NCBI GenBank assembly: GCA_035222895.1
Contig: JAVYIG010000173.1
Location: forward strand, 620,001-684,000
Length of the DNA stretch: 64,000 nucleotides
Origin: Strongylocentrotus droebachiensis
Taxonomy: Eukaryota > Echinodermata > Echinoidea > Camarodonta > Strongylocentrotidae
Direction: 5' to 3'
Positions 27,201-40,829 of the stretch are shown one piece after another. The notes beneath the pieces were generated by a model. It was not told the DNA's origin. It saw only the letters and a program-made list of their open reading frames with translations, and searched no databases. Made by a program: the position numbers and the translations under genes. Numbering within the stretch: position 1 is the first letter of the stretch; each line of letters begins with the position of its first letter.

Positions 27201-28648
27201 CAACGAAATTGGTTATGAAAAGAGATCATATACCACCGGAAACAGGTAATGCGAGAAGATAATAAAATATAATAAATAACAATATGAAGAAAGAAGGTGT
27301 AAAACCTACAGGTCGGAAATCTTCGTAATGTGCCTTCTCATCTCACGTCCTTCTGTAGTTTCGACCAGTGCGTAGACGCGACCATCGAGAGACCATGATG
27401 CCTTAACGTTTGCTTTTCTTGAAGTTTGAAAAAGAAGGTTTGCATTCTTTTTTGTTAGGTCCTCGACAACGACGATGCCGGAGCCTTTCAGCTTTCTTCT
27501 GTTCTTTATCATCTGGAACTTCGGTTGGTATGAGGTGAATTTAACAATAATCGGCGGAGGAGCGGTGTTGCCAGTACGCGTTGCGTTGGCGTAAGATCCC
27601 TGAGACCTTTCTGGAGTGTTACCCGGTCTGTGAAGGCGATGCGAGCGATCAATGTCTCCGGCGCTGATGTTGATGCCGATCCGGTGGGCGACATCACGCA
27701 CGATGTCATCCGTATTCTCACCGGGCGTCGTCTTCACTCCTAGGATGCGGATATTATTGCGTCGTGAATATTGCTCTAGATGGTCAAGTCGATTTGTGAG
27801 GTTATTGACCTCGGTCGAGTTGGCAGAGACGGATTTCTCAACATCATTGAGTTTTTGCAATTTGCTGTCGATGGCCACTTCCAAATCATGTAAATACGAG
27901 AGCTTTTGATCCAAAATTTCTCGCACATTGTTCTCGAGCTTCTGCATGTCACTACATAGCTTAAGTCGTTCGCGTTCCATCGCCTTGGTGACGGCCTCTT
28001 GTACAATCGAGTCGAGATGGTCAAGATAACCGGGGCTTTGTACTTGCTTGCTCAGTGGAGCAGAAGAGGGAGGGGTGCGTAATTCAACAGAATGCAAACA
28101 GCCCTTGATCTGAGGTTGAGCTTCTTTGAGTTTGACATTCTTTCAAACAATGTTATGTAACAGAACAAAGAAACCAATTACTTTTCCACTAGCCGGTTCC
28201 AACACAGCAAAGCAAAACCAAAAAAGGATTGGGCAACTCAAAAATGTTCAAGTGGGACTACAGCAGTGTGTACTTACAAACTCAATGAAGATGAAGTATC
28301 TCGATAAAAAGTCAAAATGTTACTCAAAATGCATTCCGGTGGTTTGATACGAGTCTTATAGTTGAACGTTTACATTATCACATACTGAATCCTCATAACA
28401 GACCTCGAAACAGGGTAATTATCCAATTACAGCAAGAAACATGTCAGAAAATGTCCGTGTCCGTGTCCGAGATGTATATCTAGCTACCGGTATCTATACA
28501 TGTATCTATCCATCCACCAATTCACCTATCTATCTGCCCATTTACCAACAAATCTATCTAAATTCATGTATGTATGTATGTATGTATGTATGTATGTATG
28601 TATGTATGTATGTATGTATGTATGTATCTATCTATGTATCTATCTATG

Positions 28649-28694
<46 letters not shown>

Positions 28695-28696
28695 CT

Positions 28697-28729
<33 letters not shown>

Positions 28730-29501
28730 ATCAATATATCTATCTATTTACATATACATGTATCTATCTACCGTAAATAACGTTGTATAAACCGCCCTCG
28801 TGTATTAACCGCACCCCTCTTTTTCGCCCTTAAAAAAAAAAAAAAAAAAAAAAAAAATTTTTTTTTTTTGCCGAGATTTTTTTGTTTGTGTGTGTAAGAT
28901 CATTACGGTACTGTAAATTAAAAAACAGTAGGGACCTAGGATAGAACCTTGTGGTACACCATGTAATAGAAGAAAAATTGGAGGAATTATTATTATAAAC
29001 TACATATTGAGATCTATCAGAAAGATTACTTTCAAACCAAGATGACAGACAAATTTGAGTGTTGTTCTAGTTTCCGAGTGGTGATTCAACACACCGATTA
29101 CCGAGCTGGGAGACATTGCCAGGCATAGCGCCAGGTGGAGGGGCATAAATTGAAACTTTAAAAAAAAAAAAAAAAAAAAAAATTTTTTTTTTTTGGTGTA
29201 CCGTGTATAAACCGCACCCCCGACTTTGAAATTTTTTCGGCGGCAAAAAAGTGCGGTTTATACACCGTTATATACGGTATCTATCTACTCATCTATCTAC
29301 ATGTACTTATCTAGCTACCGGTATCTATACATGTATGTCTATATATCTATCTATCTTATAATCCATAGCAATCATGATAATGTATGCTTTATTTACATGA
29401 GCTCCTTTCTTGAGGAGTGCTTCCATTTGATGATTGGCTCTCAAGATCTCAAAGATGTAGGTCATCTCGCTGAACCTTCTCACACCAATCAGAAGACGAA
29501 C
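15138..29501 (-). CDS. SPG11: SPG11 exons 36-41 (Spatacsin_C region)
   Basis: This block encodes the last about 275 residues, the conserved spatacsin C-terminal domain. Exon 36 has FSEMTYIFEILR, exon 37 LKVALLDFLKRCDPPD, exon 39 ARLVALQIRLLP and VINFEPAEV, exon 40 WSNALYNNVILQGNFKYLEDF, and exon 41 YRLANQLEFKDMAFNLLKGD before the TAG stop at 15138-15140. The intron between exons 37 and 38 is lengthened by a Ty3 element and the one between 36 and 37 by a LINE. Neither disturbs the frame. Confidence 0.92.
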
Positions 29502-32500
29502 CTATCAAGATAGAAAGATATACATCAATAAGGGTTATCAGCATGGGGCAAAGTTGATTAGACTACAGGTTTGACTGTATTTCAAAGTGGACTTTATAGC
29601 AGTCAGTGGACTGTACATATCACTGTGTTACGATGCTAAGACACCACAAAAATGAGAGAACCTACCGCATACTGTGGACTAAAGCCTCGTTCAGATTTGC
29701 AGTATTTCCTTTTTATGATGACTATACGCTTCATATTTCTCATCTTATAACACAGAGCTCAGTGAGTACGAGTTCAGTGAATACATGTATTACCTTTCTT
29801 GGGAGCAGTTGCCACTAGTAAAAAACGTGGTATTTACCACATCATATCTGAACAAGCCTGAATGTGACTTTCACATTCATGTACATGTCCCGGTAGTACA
29901 ACCAGATTCGATGCAGGATAGTACAAGATCATAACGTTCTTACCATGAGACTAAACTCTTCGGACTGAGCGAGGGCGCTAAAGCAGTCACAGCTAGCTCT
30001 GAGGACCGAGGCGATTCCTTCCATGTTGCAGCTGAGTGTGAAGCAGTCATGAGCCCGGATGATCAGCTCTACCTCAAGGGTCAGGGCTGTTGATTGGATC
30101 ACACAAAATTGGAAGGAAACATATCAGGGGAGTGTTTCACAAAGACTAAGATTGACTTTAAGTTGGAATTAACTATGGCAGGCCATTCATGCCACTGATT
30201 GCTCTCCTCATCATTGGTCTCTCAATTATGATCTTTAGATAACATTTTTTCCTTCAATAATGAACTATCAAAAAATTTAATTCTGTAGATTTGTGACCAT
30301 GATTTGTACGTCCCTTGAGAAACCAATACCAGCAATGGTTAGAGAAACTAGTGGCATGAATGGCCTGCCATAGTTAAGTTCAACTTAAATTCGAACTTAA
30401 TCTTTGTGAAACACTCCCCAGGTCACCGTTTCATGACACCATCATGCATGTCAGTACTAGTTCACCAACATCCAATTGAAACACGCGCTGATTTTATCAT
30501 ACAAGTCTCAATGGTATGTCGGCAAATTTGTAATGATGACGGTTTCGTGAGACGTTGCCTGGTTCTGTAAATCAACATAGAAGAAAATAGGAAGGAAACA
30601 CATCGGGGCATCATTTCTCAAAACTGTACACATATGTTTAACCCTATCTTAACTGGGCTATTTCAGACCAGGTTTTTACTGAGGGGGGGTCAATTTGACC
30701 CCCCCCTAAGATCTCGGCCGTTTCACCGCCGATCGCCGCGAAAATTTGCATGCATGTCAAGTGAAGTGTAAAGAATACTATGGTAATTTCAAATTTTTGA
30801 AAAATTCACTCATTTGCATATTTATGCTAATTTATGCAAATAAGGTCATACAATTCACATTTCTGCCCATAAATCATAGATTATTCATATTTAAGTATTC
30901 TTTTTCACTACATATATTTATTAGACCATTTGGAATAATAATACAACACAAAAAATTGGAAGAGCCAGGTTATTCCTTATGTTATCTCTTGTTTTGATAA
31001 TTTCTTATGTATTTCATTGTTTCTTTAACTTATGTATTTTATTGTTTTTGTTGTTTTATTTCATTTATAACTACAATTCAACTATTTTGACCCAAAAACA
31101 AACATCTAAACTTTAAACAAGACTCAATAACCAATGTTTTATCTATTTTTAGGAAAAATGACTTTTACATATGTTTTGTACACAAATCATGAAAATGAGC
31201 GATTTTCGGGCTGACATGCAAAGACAAAAGGTCATGTGACCTTGTAACCGTAGGTCCGATTTTCGAAAAAATTCTTTTAAAAGATGCGTAAGACTCGAAA
31301 GTAAAAAGTCGTGAAAGGAAAATTTTATATCTGCCGCGGTTTCGGAGTAGTCGCGAAATTTCTACAGGGGGGGGTCAAATTGACCCCCCCCCCAGTTGAC
31401 ATAGGGTTAAAAGTCTGTCCAAGTGTATCTGTAGAGTAGTGTTGAATTATTACATTTTGATTAGAACATTAACCTAATTTTCAAAATACATTTCAATCTT
31501 ATCCAGAGGACCTGATAACAGATATTTGATAATAATGATAATAATAATAATAAATCTGGATTTTAATAGCGTTTTAATACAGAACACCGTCTCTAAGCAA
31601 TTTACAGATATTATCATTACCCCTTTCATCAGATTCATTAATGAACACAGTGTGCGAAATCTCCACTCCCTGGGGAGTATTCCTACTATATTGTCATTCT
31701 GGGGGCATATGGCAATTTCTATCACAAAGGCTTTTGTCATCCTACCAGGTCCCCATTTCTCTCCTGCATATGGAGAGGCAAATGTAGATTAATGCCTTGC
31801 CAAAGGAAATTAGTGCCATGTTGGGGATCACACCTATGACTTTTGCGTTTCCTATCAAGTGCTTACACCACTCGACTACAACTCCTCTACATCACTGTAA
31901 ATGTGCATACAATTCCTTGGAATATCTTGTTTATTGTTCACAAAATGAAAACTCTTAAATTTTCTCACGACATCAATTCAAATGAAAATATTTTATCCAA
32001 CAATGCTCTTGTTTTATTTACCTGGCCTGGTGGTGCTTGACTCTGAGTGTGCAATCTGTGTTGCCTCGTCGAGTAGTCTGGTTCCTAGACATGCTGGATC
32101 CTTACATATTCTAGCTAGGCTCATGAAGGCTACCTTCTCCATTCGATCTGGGGAGGGGCCCTCTGATGGTGGGGGACGCGTCAGGGAACCTAACAAAAAT
32201 AAGAATGGTTGATGTGAATATAGAGCATGATAATGAAGTTTAATTTTTGTTTACATGTTTATCCTTTCAGTCATGTAAATGTGTAAATGTGTCTACAAAA
32301 CTATTTACATTTACAAGTTCTACATATCTATATATTTCTCTATTTTAAAGAAAAGATTTGTTTTGGGGGTCATTATACTGTCCTTTATGATTTTTGTACA
32401 GCTTATGAGTAATAGAAATAATTGATAGTACCTTTAATGATCATTCAGTCTGAACCCTTCAAAAGAAAGGGAATAATTAAAATACATACCCTCTTTTCTT

Positions 32501-35500
32501 CTCTTGATTTTCTGCTGTAACCCAGTCATAACAACGTCAGATAGAAAGTTTGCCACCTGAAAAAAAGAAAACACAGTATTAGCACATAAAGGGAAAACAA
32601 ATTCATCAACTATAACTGTAAAAAAATTAAGCACTGTTTTCCTGCAACCCATTTTTTCCCTTTGTGATGATTTCCAAGAATTTTTTTATTTTGTAGATTA
32701 TTCTTATGTTAACACAGAGGCTACTTATCCTGTCAAGATCATCATCAGTAAGGTAGGCCTTGATGATTATTTGGCTATTGAAGAAACATGGGTATTATGA
32801 AGGCTTCCTCCATCTTTCCCTGCCTCCTTCCCTCCATCTCCCATCACTCCATCACTCCATTGTCTGCCAAATGTTTGGCCCTGATGACATCTGAGGCCAG
32901 GATGCAGTGGTCAGGAAGGCATTCTCTCTCCTTCTCTCTCTCTCTCTCATTCTCTCTCTCCTTCTCTCTCTCTCTCTCTCTCTCTCTATCTCCCTCTCTC
33001 TCTCTCCCTCTCTCCCCTCTCTCTCTTTCTCTCCCTCCCTCTCTCTCTCCCTTCATCCTTATATCAATATATTCCTCCCTCTATCCATCCCCTCTTAATC
33101 TCTCCCTCCCTTCATCCATCTCAATCCTTCTCTACCTCATTGTCTGTCAGATTGTTTGCTCTGATGAAATCTTTGGACGGGAGGTAGTAGTCAGGAAGAC
33201 ATGTCTTCTCTCTCTCTCTTTATCTCTCTCCCTTTACCTATATTCCTCCCTCCCTCCCTCCCTCCTCCACCCCCCCCCTCTTAATCCCTCTCTCTCTTCA
33301 TCCATCTCAAACACTCTCTACCTCATTGTCTGCCAGACTGTTTGCTCTGATGAAGCTTTTCGCCAGGAGATAGCGGTCAGGATGGCTGGAATGGAGAAGA
33401 GCTTTGACAGATGTGAAAGGAACTTGCTTGATCAACAAATCATAGGGCTTTTCCAACACCTATCATAAGGATAACAAGAAGTGAGAGATGATACAGATAA
33501 GTAATATTAGAATAAAAGGCCAGAAGATTACTAAATTGATCTCTAGTCAGAGAATTTATGTCCTGATGATCATATCTATAACAGAGCATATGACCCAAAG
33601 ATTTCATTGAATTGGTAAATGAGAGCAAACATAATGTAAAAGGTATGGACATTGTATTCTGATGTGTTTGGAGGGATATAAACATACATAAAAGGTTCCT
33701 ATCATCACTGGCTCAATAAACACTACATCCAATATCATAAAATGGTACATGATTCAAAATATATAGTTTTAAATAAAATTGTCCATCAAGTGCATTGCTT
33801 CAGTTTGAAAAAGAAATTTGCCTCTGAAGGAATTTGAACCTGTTTAAAGGGCGAGGGAACTATTTCTTGCTGTTTGATTATCAGACTACCAAAGGACTCA
33901 CCTGTGAGATCCTGTAGATGTTGATGATGCGGTCACAGCATGTCCTGGCTGCTGAGGTATGGTCAGCGAGAGCTTCCATCATGGTCAGACGGTCATCGCT
34001 CTGAGGTGAACTCAACTCCTGATTGATACCCAGGCTGACCACTGTAAACAAAGATGAAGATATTTCACATTCTTTTTCTCCCAGGGAACAGAGAATTTGT
34101 TGCAATTTGTCATCTCTTATTTATTTCTAACAAATCAGAGGATGGTACTGAGAAAAAAAAAAATCTGCTATTTCTGGTAGGAGACATTTGATGCACACAA
34201 ATTTAATCAATCTCTTTATTCTGCATAACCAGAAACCTTCCAAAATGTTATAGTGTTTAGACCAAAGAGTTTCAAAGTGTTGCCATATTTAATGAATTAA
34301 CACACTAACATTTTGAAAATCATGAAAGTTCTTGCCAGAGAGACGGTCCTTATGTCTAGGTCACATGTGCTCTATGGCTGGGATTCGGTGGCCATACGCC
34401 CCTGAAATTGAGAGATACTTGCGGCGGCTGCAGAGAATCTGCAGTGGCCTCAGGATCACCCTAGGGTGTATCCCTATCTTTACAGGCCGTACGGGTTGCC
34501 GTCGGATTATAACATGGAATTATAACTGTTTTCATTTCTAGGTCCCCCTTCGGCTGCCTTGCAGGCACCTTGCGGCTACCTTGCGTCTGCCTTAGTATTT
34601 GTCAAAAAGCTACGGGCGTATGCTGTGTGGCTACCGTATGTGACTGTGGGAATGCTGCCGCGGACCTATAATTTGTATAGGCCATAGATATTTTAGACCA
34701 CACGGCCGCGGCGGCAAATGTGACCTATTGTTTCTAGTATTACAATATTTTTGTGTATTGTTCCTGCTTACTGACTTACCACTAGGTGATCTTCTCAGCT
34801 GCTTTTTAGACTTGCCACCGTACACCCCCGATGGAGGACCCAGGAGTGTCATGTTACTGGGTCGTCTGGCCAGCTTGGGTTTGCTGACCTTGACCTGTGA
34901 CCTCAGCTCAGGGTCAATGCCCTCTGGTTTGACCTTGCCTTGCATGAGCTGAAGGCATGCTAGTGTGATGGAGAGGTCATTGTGGGTGTGTCCAAACTGA
35001 CTGGATAGTTGATGGGCTTTGGAGATACAGCAGCTGGACAGGAGGCCATCAATCATGTCCTTCAGGGCGGACTTCTCCTACAAATATCATACAAGAGGGT
35101 AAGTGTGGGTATAGAGTACCAAAGCTGTGACGTCATCAAAAAACTATTATTAGATTTTACAACTTTGGCTTCATTTTCCAAAAGAGCATAAAAAATAATG
35201 TCCAAATGTTGAAAACCAATTGAATATGTTAAGTATTGGCCGAGATATGACCATCCAAATGAAATTATTTCAATAGGAAATCACTGTTAATTTGCTCTGG
35301 TTCGTATTGTTGTGAACCAGAGCAAATTAACAGTGATTCCCTATCGAAATAATTTCATTCGGATGGGCATTATCTCAGCCAATACTTAACATATTCAATT
35401 GGTTTTCAACATTAGGACATTATTTTTTATGCTCTTTTGGAAAATGAAGTCAAAGTTGGAAACTCTAAAAATAGTAGTTTTTTGATGACGTCACACTTGA

Positions 35501-38500
35501 CCACTCTATACAAGTATAGAAATGGATAGAGAAATATTTAAAAAAACTGAGAAAATAAAACATACATGACTATCTCTTACAGAGTTTGCATTTAAAATTT
35601 AAAACTCTACCACCAGACCATCACTGTTCCATGGCACAGTCACCAGTGCTGACCTAGTATGCTTTTTTTCAAAATGTTTTATATATACATGTAAGTGACT
35701 TGAATAATATAATTCTAGTTTTGATAAACAGACACAGACATTCTTATTTCTTATTCTCCTATTAACATCCAGCAAAGAGATGTATCATATGAATACTGTG
35801 TCCGACAGATAACGTAAAAAGAATATTTGATCACACTATAAATATGGGAAGAAGTTAAGTCCGACTACATGATAAAGTTGAAAACCTACCTCTTCATTTA
35901 AAAGCTGATGGACAGATGTATCCGTTGTTTGTACATCATATAAGAGCTCTCTAGGACCTCTAGACTTGGGTGTCCAGTCAGCGGAATGAGATTCCAGACA
36001 AGATAGGGATGCTGTGTCTACTTCCCTCTTCTTTTCAATGCAAAAAAGAATACGAACAGATGCAAAGTTAAAAGTTCTGATTTCTGATCAAATGTGTGAG
36101 ATGGAACAAAAACCAACAATTTGTGAAGGCACTTGACTAGAGATGCGAAGGTTGAGGGTTTGAATCCCGACACGGCACTAATATACTTTGGCAAGATATT
36201 AACCTACACTTGCTACTCTCCACCCAGGTGTTGAAATGGGTACCCGGTATGATGCGACCATCATTGTTGGTCAAACAGTTTTTCGGCTAGAATGCTCCCC
36301 AGGGAGTGGAGATTGTGCACACAGTGTGTGCGGGCAAGCACTGAGTCCAATGACAAAAGTAATAGTATATCTGTAAAGCACTTAGAGATGTCCGAGATGC
36401 ATTAAGCGCTATATAAAAGCTGAATATTATTATAATGACTGTATAAGCCTCCCTTTAACTCTCTATAGACTAAGAGAAGTATTAAAATCATTCAGCTAAT
36501 AAACTTTGACATCATTACCATATACATGTCTGTTAAATTTGGCTGAATGATATGTTTAATAATAAATGAAAAGGTATCCTACCTTGTCAACCTCAGCTCT
36601 TAGTCTCCACAGCCAGACCTTTTGTTCTAATGACTGTAGAGAACTCCTAGTTGGAGTAGATTTTGGATGAGATAACCACTGGTAGGACAAGTCTAGTAAA
36701 ATGGCCCTCTCTCTAGCTTGCTTATCACCTGTAAACTCCTCCTCTTCTGATTGTGTCTGGTGAAGAAATAAAACACAAACAAACAAACAAGTTATAAAAC
36801 AAAACATTGCAAATGTTTCACAAAGACAAGGTCACGCAATAACATAGCGTAAATCTCCGTGTATAAGACGCACCTTTTTCCTGCTGAATTTTTTTTTTTT
36901 TTCCTCGGCAAAAAATATAGGGGTGCGTCTTATACACAGAGATTTATGGTATGGGTGATCTAGGATATACTCCAAGGACATTTCCTCTGGGTTTTATTTC
37001 ATCAAAACATAAGAAAAGGGTTACAGAAATGTGATTGGGTTTTAGCTTAGGTTGAGCAACAAGGCTAGGTAAAGTGTTTGGTCCAGGGTTGAAGTTAATG
37101 ACTGGAACATTATCCGCCATAGTACATTCATTAACCTTGACAACAGTAACTCAAACAGAAATTATTGCAACTCACCTGGAAGAATTGAGCTGCTGAGTGA
37201 TGTTCGACCTTGGCCTTTGTGAGCCTTTCACTGCACTTGACCCAAAATGCAATACGTCCTGCCTCTGTGCTTCCGACCTCTGACCTCATGACCTGCCTGA
37301 GGTCACTGAGGATCTGTGGGGTAATATTTAGCACATATATTCAATGAGATTAGCACAGATGAATATGAAAACTTACTTACAAGTATACATATGCTGTCTT
37401 AGCAGTCAGGTAAAACAAACAACAAACAAACACTGATGACTAAGTAACCAAACATGTCAACCCTAGTTACACTGCCACACCTACCGGTACCCTAAAAAAT
37501 GCAATAAAACAAAACATATAACGGTATTTGCCATCCAGTCTTGTCTGTGTGACTGAGTTCTACTTCTCTATCTACATTTAAATAACTGAAATTTACAGAA
37601 AAACAGACAAATATATATTTGATGTTGATCAAGGAATTCAAAACACAGGTATAGGCACATGTATTTCACTAAAACTAGTTCAGGTTTAGTGCCTGTGTAC
37701 ATGTATACAGGTAGAAAATTGGTATTCTGGTGAAATTTTATTTGAGCTTTGGGCATATAGCTCCTACATTTGTAGCTCAGGTTACAGATTCACATCTATT
37801 ATGACTTTACGACTTAAAAATCATTACTATAAACATCATCGACACTATCATCATCATCATCACCATAACCATCATCATCATCATCACCATCATTATCATA
37901 ATCATAAGATAAAACAATTTTCAAACAGTGTGCTCTTCATACACTGACCTGTTGTATAATCACATGGTCAGTAGATAGTCCAGCGGCCCCAGCAAACTCT
38001 TTGGCCTGGTCAAACTTTCCCATGGCCTGCAGCCTGTCCAGCAATGTCCGGCACTCGCTGACCATGGCCTCGGCAGAGTCTAGCATGCAGGATATTGATA
38101 GCTCCAGTCCTGTGCCTTGAAGGGCCTTGTGAAGATGATATAGTGTGCTGTAGTCTGGATCTACAAACAGATAGGAAGAACAACACAACAGAGTAAGAAA
38201 ATTGTAAGATGGCTAAGAGCTAGCATTGTTTATGAAATAGTGACTAAAAGTAATAGCCAATGTTACAGGCTGCTCATAATTCAGATGAACAGAACGGAAC
38301 AGAACAGAAATATATGGTTGCCAAACGAGAGAAAAGTCAATTTGTAACACAATTATAATCAACATGCTTGAAACTACCATGTTGTGCTAACATTCTAGAA
38401 TACATTTGTGATGTGAAGGAATTCAATTATCAGATAGCAAATCAGTATGCACCACAAGAAAATATCCGGTTAAACGTTTATTGAACATTACAATTGTTAT

Positions 38501-40693
38501 CATATAGCATGGACCATCACCTTTTAATACTCTGGATTATTTTTTTCTTCTTCTCTGATGTACATCACATTTCAACATAGCTAATTTAAAGGTATATACA
38601 ATTTATTAATTGTTTGAAACATTTCTATTTACGTATTTTATACCAGAACCCCTAGTATTATTTGATTATAAATATAGCTATTCCTTTTTCTTTAGCAACC
38701 TAATCATTCACGACGTGTTTGCTTACCTTGTGAATCTACAGTACGGGAGAAATTTAGAGCAGTGAAGACTTCGAGTAGAAAGCCAGTCTCCCATTGGCTG
38801 GTGCGTGAGAGTAGCATGTTACGAGCCATGTGATTGGCCGTCTCTTGAAACCACTCCAGATGACCAATCCTTGGTCTGCTTGGGCCGGGATCAGGCTGGT
38901 TTCTCATACTATTACGACGTCGACACTGAAGGAAATGAAAACATTCACGGAATAAGATAATGGCAGAAAATTTGTGTTACATAAGAATAATTAAAACTGA
39001 TCTTAAATGTACATGTCTTTCAAATCTGTATTATAGATCATTGACCTACATGAAAAAATCATTGAAAAATCGGTCAACCTAATTAACATTCATAACTACA
39101 AAAAGTTTGTTGTTGAACACCATACAAATTCTACTGGTAATTTGTTTCCCTGAAGACTTGTTTAGGCATGCCGTGGTAAATTGCAGTGGTTTAAGTGTAA
39201 TACGCTTCACATCAGTTCTGCATCTCATACGACATAGCCAAGTGAATATGCATAGGGCCTTTGTTGCTTGCCTTTGCCATTTAAATACGTTTCAAACAAA
39301 ACATTTAACTGTGGTACACCTGAACAAGCCTTGAGAGAGTACATTCAGGTTATCCATATTCAGAATGTCTTAAGTTTAAAACATTTTGACTATTAAGTAA
39401 TGTCATATAAAAAGAAATTAGTTTCCTGAGCAGAGAACTTTTGCCATTACACAGGAAATAGTATAGATATCTTAGTAAATATTGGGTAGAAATAGTTTAT
39501 CAGGGAGCTCCGACTTTGACAGCATTGAGTCGAGTCAGATGCACAAAGTTATGAACAGCCAGAGCTGACGGATTGGAACCAATTATCATAGCTACAAACT
39601 CTTTTCAATTCAGAATAAAGACATAATTGTCATGATAACACAGAAATTATTTGTTTAAAGGGAGAGAACTTACTGTAAGGATGGCTTCATGGAAGAATTC
39701 TAGATCTATCTTGCATTGGTTCTTATCCCTTAGAACCAGGAAGTCTTCACAGAAAGCAAGGAAAGAGTTCAACACACCTCTCTGTTATATCAAAAGATAA
39801 AGAAAATACATTCACTGAATTAACACAAGAGACAGATAACCAACTCTATAAAATCGCTAGTCTATCACAAATCATTTGGTAGAATTTTCTCTCTATATAA
39901 ACCTTTCCCTTCTTCAGACTCATTCCCTTCTCTCCCCCTCCCCCTCAATCTACTGTCCCTTTTCCTCTATCACCCTCTGTCTCCTTTTACTCTTTCTTAG
40001 TGCTCATGCTATATGTCAATTTACTGTAATGTCTATGTCTATGTCAACGTCTACGTTTATTTATCACCTACCGGTATGTATTTCAATTATTATGTTTTAT
40101 ATGTATTTGTATTGCTTGTAAAAATATCCCATTTAACATTTCCATTCATTTAATTTGGACAAATAAAATTGTATAAAATTGTCAGAAATAACAGTAGGCA
40201 AGTGGTACTCTGTATTGTCAATAACACTGTCACAAAATAACAAAACAATTCTTGAGTCACATATTTCATCAAACAAATACTCACATTGTCAAATATATGG
40301 AATCCTTTGGTGAGAAGCGTGATCTTGCCTGTTACCATGGCAATGTCAATGAGACTGCGAAGCTGATCGAGGCTCCAGGCGTGGCTCTTGAAAAGGGAGC
40401 TTGGACCTAGGACCCTCTCAAGGTTGGGATCATCAGAGAAGGAGGTGTAGAGCCAGGAACACAGACAGTCTAAGATATTGGCACCCTATGGGGCAGATTC
40501 GCATGAGAATAGTTTAATAACCCATATGCCATAATATGTAAATTCTACAACTGGTATATGAGCCCAAAAGCAAAATATATCTTGCTACCTTTCAAATGAC
40601 AGTATTGTGAATACATTTTGTGGAAAAGAGCTCTTGGGCTAAGATGGAACAATGTCATAATTTTATTTAACAAAATCCCTTTACATCTTCAAC

Positions 40694-40727
<34 letters not shown>

Positions 40728-40794
40728 CCGTGATAACCACCACAACCATCATCATCATCATCATCATCACCGTGATAACCACCACAACCATCAT

Positions 40795-40829
<35 letters not shown>

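Larger units (their letters stand above)
23838..28340 (-). mobile_element. CR1/L2-like LINE with two intact ORFs
   Basis: This non-LTR retrotransposon lies in the SPG11 intron between exons 36 and 37, in the gene's orientation. It has ORF1 (27306-28097), ORF2 (24150-27152) and a 3' tail ending in short ATTCAA-type repeats at 23838-23870, as is common for CR1/L2 3' ends. The right (5') boundary is approximate because the 5' UTR cannot be separated from the flanking sequence, and I found no clear target duplication. Both ORFs are free of stops, so the copy may be young. Confidence 0.85.

Noticed and set aside
28441..28790. Overlapping tyrosine-rich open frames
   Set aside because: They are made by TATG/TATC microsatellites in three frames.
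32788..33468. A 226-codon open frame on the + strand
   Set aside because: It lies over CT repeats and antisense to SPG11 exon 32, whose identity is supported by family similarity and phase.
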